Source: an uncultured Eubacteriaceae bacterium (GTDB lineage Bacteria > Bacillota > Clostridia > Lachnospirales > CAG-274). Taken from it: DNA of 43,448 nt. The stretch spans positions 1 through 43,448 of the forward strand of contig CAOJPS010000003.1 of the NCBI GenBank assembly GCA_948441255.1, written 5' to 3'. Both the position numbers and the translations under genes were made by a program. The notes under the pieces were generated by a model that had not been told where the DNA came from, did not search any database, and worked only from the letters and a program-made list of their open reading frames with translations. Of this stretch, positions 37,201-43,448 are shown piece by piece (the stretch's first letter is position 1; every line of letters starts with the position of its first letter).

Positions 37201-39050
37201 CTTTAAGTCCTAATCAGCTTTATTTTTACTATCTTAGAGCTATGAGAGTTATTGACGGAAAACCTGTCGCTTATTCTATTTGGGTTCCTCTTTCTGTTAC
37301 CACAACTCCTGTTGAAAGCCCTTATAATCTTACCGTTGAGAGAAGTATTAAGCACGATAAGGAATATGAGGCGGTTATTAGCTTTGATACTCCTTATTTT
37401 GATATAGATTTGCTTGGTACAGAGTATGATATTCAGTACGCTATTAAAAAAGATACGGATTTGTGGAGTGAGCCTATTACTATGAGCGCCGCTGACCTTA
37501 AAGGGCGGTATACTGAAAACGCTGACGGAAGTTTGCATTTTATTTATACTATAAAGGGCCTTGAACAAGGTACTATGCACTTTATAAAAGTGAGAATTCT
37601 GAATAAAACGCTTAATGAGGCTTCTGTATATTCTAATATAGTTAAAACAAGGACTGATATTGACCAGGTTGACCAGGATAAGAAAGAAGAAATTGAAGGC
37701 TGGATTGACAGATACAAAGAACTTCTTGAGGAACTTCTTGACGACCCTTATTGGATTTTGGAAGATACAACCGCTAACACTATTGTTTATTACAGACCTA
37801 AACATTTTGGAAGCGTTATAAATTCCTCTCCTTCGGGAGTTATTGACCTTGCTGTTGGAGAATACGGCGCTAAAAAGACTTATTATATGCCGGCAAGCGC
37901 TATAAAACAAGCGTATGACGCTAATAAGGGCTTTAGAGTGAGCTGGAAAGGCGGAGAGGTTGTTATAGGCGCGAGAGCCATTGACCCCGCTTTGAATCAA
38001 GCTGTAAGACAGGTTCTTGACAGAATAGACCACGACCATATTGAGGATTATTTTATTAAAATAACAGCTTATTTTAATGAGGTTTCTTATACTATTGACG
38101 GCGTTGAGCCTTTAAGTCCTGTTATTGATGTGGAAGTTGACGCTGTCGGCTCGGAAGATGATATCCAGGAATGGGACGATGAAAGAGTTGACGATATTAT
38201 TGAATGGATTGCTGAACAGATTGAGGATGACTATGAGGATATCGTTGATGAGATTGAGGATTCTGACAAGGATGAGGAAATGGTTAAATATATTAAAGAC
38301 CTTGTTGAGGATTTTAATGAGGATACATATGAGGAATTTCTTGATGACCTTGATGATATAATTGACAGAACTTACGCTACGGAAGAGCTGGAATCGAATA
38401 TTATTATCGCTTATCCTGCTGACCAGGGCGTTAATGTTTCGGCAAGACGTCAGATAAACGGTGTGTGGACGGGTGTTTCTGTTTCTGAATATATGGGCAA
38501 AAAGGCGATTTATACTAAAAACCCAGGTATTTATGTGTTTATTGGAAAGGCTGTTATTATTCCTGGAATTTCAGAAATTCCTAATGGTCAGGTTATTACT
38601 AATATTATAGCTAAATATGGGCTTGAGGATTTCCTTGGAAAGGGTACCGCGCTTAATATTAACGCTCCCCTTACAAGAAGCGCCGCGCTGGGCTGTTCGG
38701 CAAGAATAGCGGGAGCTCAGCAGACTGCTGACCCTATTGCTTTCTTTACGTCTAAGGGAATTAATCTTCTTGTTAAGAGCAAAGAGGGCAATACTACTAA
38801 TCAAGAAGGCGTTTATCTTGTTATGATGGCTTATCAGACAAGAACTAACAAAAAGATAGAAACTATTCAAATTAGAAATTATACTGCCACAAGCGGTATT
38901 AATGGTATACAGCCTGTATTTAAAAAGAGTATACAGGCGGCTTTTGAAACAGGAGTTTATACAAATTCGGGAATGAATCCATCGGGGATTATGACCGTGA
39001 AGGATTATTTGCAGATGCTTGGCAATATGTCCGCTAAAACTAATCTTTAA
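34206..39050 (+). CDS. Giant exported FN3-type surface protein (1614 aa), divergent SLH-like C-terminus
   Basis: Signal peptide MKTIAAKLLSFVFILNTLFFGVSFKTFAADA; FN3-like blocks (e.g. PEAPENFTKDEITLNSVKLIWDRV); C-terminus with TRSAALGCSARIAG...AFETGVYTNSGMNPSGIMTVKDYLQMLGNM resembling degenerate SLH repeats. Confidence 0.75.
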   Translation: MKTIAAKLLSFVFILNTLFFGVSFKTFAADAFRFEWNKGSILDDGLNIVDKNNNYENVFLWWDFGKRNGSNFDKGTYTLNYNIQDGRGVEFIVDKSANEAVVTYKVKDYATNTYIPVADTLFQVYSDTQGYYITPDKEKFPNVSDNFGVIYDEADGKPKEASFRITQGTGFAFKFDNKTVKFQWVRGTDNDVMYFVTDGVTQGNIFDFNLNLDISGESKISQSLQVFTGINASSFSSKPYANDRKEEIDHTTRPYIDKDPGSDPTELVLTIAMPKVWDDTSKKYVFVDPASIGREDQTSLIVELGHNDDKKKIQVTVNDIYSNDVAGGTSYSTSGPGTATAERNGDDTALLVTIKNLEPGVIYNPVELSLYKPNKQSFLADVTNIDHGVVYTYPIYTIEAFSAEQYYLKIQPFEGYKGYYTVLSGATASTIREWARVEDSKGGTEPIYVPVNINAVNKQTQFFRVDFTFTPPDSTPGTDLKTLTSQILKYTPFESDVVISTPGNFKVLSAEIVPAIEGASTEKQLIMDLQWDMAYDTVLKNLVSNNGGSIDVFYDFNRGLKPYDENEQRFSEIKLHITLNGDVLDIEPSVVEGDAEIEKFEWDSYEVLIGTTRQTIIRPIVTFRLPTAPKEEENQLFLYPNVYFLNFGGHYMDNTTYVTIPDSLYDDVTLDDAVDYDVPQPQNVRVVTTGDNAVGKTSFTVDWDTFDIDDINSMIYEYRVKMLNSRRYDFNDESIKFNAYITQDKDAFDKLISFENDRESITDTLAARIKTHNFENKKAEAGLDVSALKDENGNILREDLRNNDIVKITNILHDGAAEKQSLSLTGLDKNQSYYVVLETVVIPYDTEKEIYLPEEEDISGYSQIVTATTLPDEDVPGPENNYPEAPENFTKDEITLNSVKLIWDRVVDSDEYENSSIEYQFIRINGEQMDQNIRASRKSYEEIWNDLKEGVNVNIAGWQTKEDSIYRFDGNSFSAEPVEANSFGYDRSDTVKNFLYDRTLSPNQLYFYYLRAMRVIDGKPVAYSIWVPLSVTTTPVESPYNLTVERSIKHDKEYEAVISFDTPYFDIDLLGTEYDIQYAIKKDTDLWSEPITMSAADLKGRYTENADGSLHFIYTIKGLEQGTMHFIKVRILNKTLNEASVYSNIVKTRTDIDQVDQDKKEEIEGWIDRYKELLEELLDDPYWILEDTTANTIVYYRPKHFGSVINSSPSGVIDLAVGEYGAKKTYYMPASAIKQAYDANKGFRVSWKGGEVVIGARAIDPALNQAVRQVLDRIDHDHIEDYFIKITAYFNEVSYTIDGVEPLSPVIDVEVDAVGSEDDIQEWDDERVDDIIEWIAEQIEDDYEDIVDEIEDSDKDEEMVKYIKDLVEDFNEDTYEEFLDDLDDIIDRTYATEELESNIIIAYPADQGVNVSARRQINGVWTGVSVSEYMGKKAIYTKNPGIYVFIGKAVIIPGISEIPNGQVITNIIAKYGLEDFLGKGTALNINAPLTRSAALGCSARIAGAQQTADPIAFFTSKGINLLVKSKEGNTTNQEGVYLVMMAYQTRTNKKIETIQIRNYTATSGINGIQPVFKKSIQAAFETGVYTNSGMNPSGIMTVKDYLQMLGNMSAKTNL

Positions 39051-39064
39051 GGAGGAATTTTTCT

Positions 39065-42000
39065 ATGAAAAATAGATTGAAAAGAATATCCGCTCTTTTA
39101 CTCTCCTTTATTATGCTGTCTTCGTGTGTTTTGTTTAACTTTGAAAGTGTTTTCGCTAATCTTCAGACACACGTTAGAGATGTTGTTATTAGGGTTATGC
39201 CTTCTACGGATAGACTGAGCAATATTAACTTGTCTTGGACTAATCCTCAATGGTCTACTGTGCCTGACGGCGCCGCCAACGAGGGTGATAAAGAGCACCC
39301 TCCAGAGGGTTATAGAATTATGGAAAGAAATTTGACTGCCGGTGACAGTAATTTTATAAATGTTTCCGATGATTTGCCGGCAGGCGACCCTCCTATTACA
39401 ACAGCTACTATATCAAGAAATCTTACAACCGGAAGTCTTTATATGTATAGAGTTATGCCTTTCCATAAACATACATATTTCAGACAGGATAATACTGTTG
39501 AGGTGAGAGAGGCGCCTTATGACAATACAAGTCCGGAGGAAGTACTGTTTATGTCTGACTTGGAGGTTACCGCCCACGGTTCGGGAGATACTCTTACTGT
39601 TACTTGGGATAATCCTCTTTTTAACAACAGAAACATTTTCTCGGGATATAGAATTTATTATCAAAGAGGTGGCGCCAGCGTTACAAATTTTAACAATTAT
39701 AAAGACGTTAGTATTGATAATGAGGAACTTATTGTTTCTCAGGATTCTTTGAGAAAAGGCGTTTCAAGGCTTACTTATACTATTTATGACGCTTCCCTCG
39801 CTCAAAGTGAGGTTTACGCGGTTAAAGTTGAGCCGTTGTACGCTGGTTCGGAGATAAGAAAGCTTACTAATTTGAGTTACGCTGAAATATCAATTAACGA
39901 TAAAATTTATAAATTGGGTTTTAACGCTTACAGCACAAATGAGTATAGAACAAATAACGCTTATATCGCTGTTCCCCTTGAAATTCTTGAGAATGGAAAA
40001 GATTATCTTAACCTTCATTGGTGGGGGCTTTCAACCACTCTTGGAAATATTGAGAAAATTGAGGTATATAAAGGCCCGTCGGAAACGGATATTGGTGTTA
40101 ATATAGGTACTATTTTTAATACCCAGGCTGTTTATGTCAACTATTGGCAGATTGATAAGCCTACGGAAATTACTTATTATCAAATTAGAATTTTTGTGGA
40201 GGGTATGGACGTTCCGGTTTTGTCGGAAATCGCTATGTATGACCCTAATATAGTGAATATTACCCCTAATAAACCAAGGCTTTTGGCGCAATATAATGCT
40301 GCCGCTACGACAAACACTATTGACGCTTACTGGACTGTATTTATGCGCTATCCTTATACTGACAGTGAGAATGAGTTTGCCGATGAGGACGGTATGTATA
40401 TTGACAAAAATGTTAAATATGATTTGTGGATTACCGACAGTCTTGAAAATCTTAATGATCCTAATTTGCCGAAAACCCTTGACTCGGTGACTCCCGCTCA
40501 GCTTACACAGACTAATATAGAAGGAGTCGTGAGCCCTGTTTATCATAGTCCTTTGACTACTTATACCGGAAGAGATTCCGCTGGGGGATTTGTTACTAAA
40601 CCTATAGCTCAGAATAAGGTTTATTATTTGAAAATAGTCGCTTCAAAACCTATTCCCCTTGGTGATGACCTTACAGCCGCTCCTGCTTACGCTTCGGAGT
40701 ATTTTCCGGCGAGAGGTGATATCGCTACTCCTCAGTCACTTAACAAGCCTCCTCTTAAAATAAGAGAAGATGAGGATGGAAAAGAACTTATTACAAATAA
40801 TTCTATTGAGGTTGAGTGGAAAACACGCTGGTTTGAGGTTTATGACGAAAAGACAGATTCTTGGTATACTAAAGTTTCGGTTGATGATTCTGTTATTCAT
40901 TTCGGTGATGAGGCTACAACCTCCGGCGCTATTGATTTTTGTGATTCCGCCAGTAAAGAGGCTGTAAGAGAAAAATTTAAAAACGCCGGCGTTTCTGAAG
41001 ACGCTGTAAATCTTTTGCCTGTAAGGCAAGTTGATTTGAGAGCAAGCGATATTAAATATGAAATGATTTATTTGCCTTATAAGGATATATCGTCGGTTGA
41101 TGGAGGATATGAAAGTTATCTTGAGCAGATTATGAATGATGAAAACGCGGGCTGGCAGGAGATTACTCCGGAGTTTTTCTCTGATATAGGCGCCGCTTAT
41201 AAGGTTGAGGGGCTTGAAAAGAATACTACTTACGCCATTATTATAAGACCTTACAGAATTCTTGAGGACGGTCAGAAAGACGCTTATCCTTCTTATGTTA
41301 TGGGTACGACTTTGCCTGACGATGTTAAACTTGATATAACTCCTACGGTTCCTGTTTTGGAGGAGGAAACTCACGATGATATGTCTATTACTGTTAAATG
41401 GCAGGAATATATAGACAGTCTTGAGTATGAACTCTCTTACAGTACGGATTTGCTTTCTGACCCCAACGCCGGTACGATTATCAATATGGAGGAAATCCTT
41501 AGAAACGGCGAGAGGAAAACAGAAGAGGAAATTAAAAGAATTTTTTACAGAATAAGAGGACTTATGCCGGAAACGGGATATTATATATGGATTAGAGCAA
41601 ATGTTCCTAATGATGGAGAGCCTATTTACTCCTCGTGGTCGAGCCCTATTTATGTAATTACATCAGAGCTTGGAAAACCAGAGGTTCCGGACGGTCTTGG
41701 CCTTATTTCCAAAGACAGTCTTAATATTTATAACAAAGGCACAGATACAAAATATAGTCAGCGTACCGGTGATTATATTATAGTTGAGTGGAACAGAAAT
41801 CAAGATGACCTTGGTCCGTCGCCAGCTGTCGCGGCTACGGGAGAGGGCTATGAGGTTTTAGTTCACCCTGATATTCAGTCTACAATTATTACTAAGCTTA
41901 ATAATCTTATCCCTAATACTGATTATTATGCCAGAGTTAAGGCAAGGTGTACTGTTAGTTTGGATTCGGAGGGAAACAGAGAAAAACTCTTTACATATAT

Positions 42001-43354
42001 TTTGCAGTTCTCTGTAAACCGTGATTTTAAAGACGCTTTGACTATTGTTATTCCTGATGGCCCGGCTGAAATTGAGGAAACTCAATATACCAAAGAGTCG
42101 GACTGGAGTTCCGCCGTTAGATTTAAAGCGGGAAAAACTGATGACGAGTATGACGGAGATATAATAGATTCCCATTATCCTTTGCCTGATGATGATTTTG
42201 AGTATATTTATGACGGTTTTACTAATACTCTGACATATCGTTTCCGTTCTGATAAAGAGGATTTGGACGGTCTTGACGATAATTTTGTTGACCAGAGATT
42301 TATATCTACTTTGATTAAAAAGCAGCTTTACGCTTTTGAGGTTGACTTGACCTATTATAATAATTATACGATTAAAAACAGAGTTGTTGAGATTCCTTAT
42401 TCAATTATGGAGGCTTTTGGTGAGCACGACGTTACTCTTTATTTTAAAGCCGATAATGTTACATTTGGGCTTTCTCCTGATTTTGTGAGAACAAATGAGG
42501 TGAACAGCCTTGCCGGATATGGAAAGGGCGCTTCTGTCAGAATTACCGCTTCTTCTGATAATTCGGGCGTTCCTATGCTTGGATATGGTCAATCTTATAT
42601 TTCTTCGCCGCAAAAACTTTCTGTTGATATTGTTACGCCGGAGAAAACTCTTAACTTGAAACAATTTTATAAAGATGTTTCTGTAGCGATTAAACTTAAT
42701 GACAGATATACTATTCAGGAAACAAATGTGGGCGCTTATTATGACACTGATTTGACTGCTGACTGGCAGAGATATACAAGTATGTATGACGAGGTTACGG
42801 GAACTTTTATAGGAAATACCAAAATTCCCGCCGCTTTTTCCGCTATTAGGAAGAACGCTCCGTCTATTTCCTCAAATGACGCTAACGCTGTAAACTCTCT
42901 TGTGAATTTGAACAGCAGAATAGCTATTACGGATTTGCAGTACGCTAAACCTAATTCGGTTGTTTCTACGGTTCAGTTTAACAATATTGTGGCGGCGGTG
43001 GCAAACGGAAGAAAAGATGTCGCTGTAAACGGCGCTTTGTCTGATGATGATTATAAGGCTCTTTCAAGAAAGGGTATGCTTATAAATTCCGCCACGGTTT
43101 CAAGAGAAGAGGGAATTAATATTCTTGTTAAGCTGTATGAGACAAAAACAGGAAGAAAGGCGGCTTATACGCCTATTAATCTTACGCCTTACACAGATAT
43201 ATCGGGCGCTGACCCAAAATATGTTTCCGCTTTGCTTAAAGCCGGCGACCTTGGATTTTACGGCAACACATACGGCGCCAGACCTAAAGATACTATGAGT
43301 TTCGCTGATTTGCTTTATATGGTTGACATAATTATAAGAGATGGCAATTTGTAG
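39065..43354 (+). CDS. Giant exported FN3-type surface protein (1429 aa), divergent SLH-like C-terminus
   Basis: Signal peptide MKNRLKRISALLLSFIMLSSCVLFNFESVFA; FN3-like blocks; C-terminus VSREEGINILVKLYETKTGRKAAYTPINLTPYTDISGADPKYVSALLKAGDLGFYGNTYGARPKDTMSFADLLYMVDII. Confidence 0.75.
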   Translation: MKNRLKRISALLLSFIMLSSCVLFNFESVFANLQTHVRDVVIRVMPSTDRLSNINLSWTNPQWSTVPDGAANEGDKEHPPEGYRIMERNLTAGDSNFINVSDDLPAGDPPITTATISRNLTTGSLYMYRVMPFHKHTYFRQDNTVEVREAPYDNTSPEEVLFMSDLEVTAHGSGDTLTVTWDNPLFNNRNIFSGYRIYYQRGGASVTNFNNYKDVSIDNEELIVSQDSLRKGVSRLTYTIYDASLAQSEVYAVKVEPLYAGSEIRKLTNLSYAEISINDKIYKLGFNAYSTNEYRTNNAYIAVPLEILENGKDYLNLHWWGLSTTLGNIEKIEVYKGPSETDIGVNIGTIFNTQAVYVNYWQIDKPTEITYYQIRIFVEGMDVPVLSEIAMYDPNIVNITPNKPRLLAQYNAAATTNTIDAYWTVFMRYPYTDSENEFADEDGMYIDKNVKYDLWITDSLENLNDPNLPKTLDSVTPAQLTQTNIEGVVSPVYHSPLTTYTGRDSAGGFVTKPIAQNKVYYLKIVASKPIPLGDDLTAAPAYASEYFPARGDIATPQSLNKPPLKIREDEDGKELITNNSIEVEWKTRWFEVYDEKTDSWYTKVSVDDSVIHFGDEATTSGAIDFCDSASKEAVREKFKNAGVSEDAVNLLPVRQVDLRASDIKYEMIYLPYKDISSVDGGYESYLEQIMNDENAGWQEITPEFFSDIGAAYKVEGLEKNTTYAIIIRPYRILEDGQKDAYPSYVMGTTLPDDVKLDITPTVPVLEEETHDDMSITVKWQEYIDSLEYELSYSTDLLSDPNAGTIINMEEILRNGERKTEEEIKRIFYRIRGLMPETGYYIWIRANVPNDGEPIYSSWSSPIYVITSELGKPEVPDGLGLISKDSLNIYNKGTDTKYSQRTGDYIIVEWNRNQDDLGPSPAVAATGEGYEVLVHPDIQSTIITKLNNLIPNTDYYARVKARCTVSLDSEGNREKLFTYILQFSVNRDFKDALTIVIPDGPAEIEETQYTKESDWSSAVRFKAGKTDDEYDGDIIDSHYPLPDDDFEYIYDGFTNTLTYRFRSDKEDLDGLDDNFVDQRFISTLIKKQLYAFEVDLTYYNNYTIKNRVVEIPYSIMEAFGEHDVTLYFKADNVTFGLSPDFVRTNEVNSLAGYGKGASVRITASSDNSGVPMLGYGQSYISSPQKLSVDIVTPEKTLNLKQFYKDVSVAIKLNDRYTIQETNVGAYYDTDLTADWQRYTSMYDEVTGTFIGNTKIPAAFSAIRKNAPSISSNDANAVNSLVNLNSRIAITDLQYAKPNSVVSTVQFNNIVAAVANGRKDVAVNGALSDDDYKALSRKGMLINSATVSREEGINILVKLYETKTGRKAAYTPINLTPYTDISGADPKYVSALLKAGDLGFYGNTYGARPKDTMSFADLLYMVDIIIRDGNL

Positions 43355-43448
43355 TTTAAAACCTAAAACCGTGGGACGCTGTCCTATACGCACTAAATTA
43401 AAACCGTGGGACGCTGTCCCACACCCTGCAAGGGACAAGTCCCTTGAC
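43355..43448. repeat. Palindrome-mosaic repeat (locus R8), truncated by the window end
   Basis: Two copies of taaaaccGTGGGACgctGTCC(C/T)a.., caccctgcAAGGGACaaGTCCCTTgac. Confidence 0.85.

Noticed and set aside
1-43448. CRISPR array interpretation of the repeated palindromes
   Set aside because: Spacing is irregular, repeats are heterogeneous hairpins and not one constant direct repeat, and no cas genes are present.

Overview
The window is a low-GC Firmicutes (Clostridia-like) chromosomal segment, densely coding. Order: GNAT acetyltransferase; DUF1858 protein; lepB; lepA; hemW; three tandem GtrII-like membrane proteins, the middle one decayed; metG; a partial cobalamin cluster (cbiD, cbiET, cbiA, cobU, cobS, short cobU-like, cbiB); the hrcA-grpE-dnaK-dnaJ operon with a perfect CIRCE; a DUF2079-like membrane protein; a DUF3298-like lipoprotein; a YtqA/TIGR01212-like radical SAM protein; the large SRP RNA; dnaX; thiD-thiE-HAD; and two giant exported FN3-type surface proteins. 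The most unusual layer is intergenic. At least eight loci carry mosaics of short perfect palindromes in a recurring modular order, and stem sequences change between copies with compensatory changes that keep pairing. One such cassette sits inside one copy of a MITE-like element and is missing from the other. Three MITE-like families with terminal inverted repeats are also visible, including one nested in another with apparent TATA target duplication. Other points of note: a G9 tract inside an intact GtrII-like gene (possible phase variation), a radical SAM gene whose C-terminus is encoded by a palindrome repeat, a candidate small RNA between ytqA and the SRP RNA, and an 18-bp perfect hairpin between dnaK and dnaJ. 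All calls are from reading the sequence; no database search was run.
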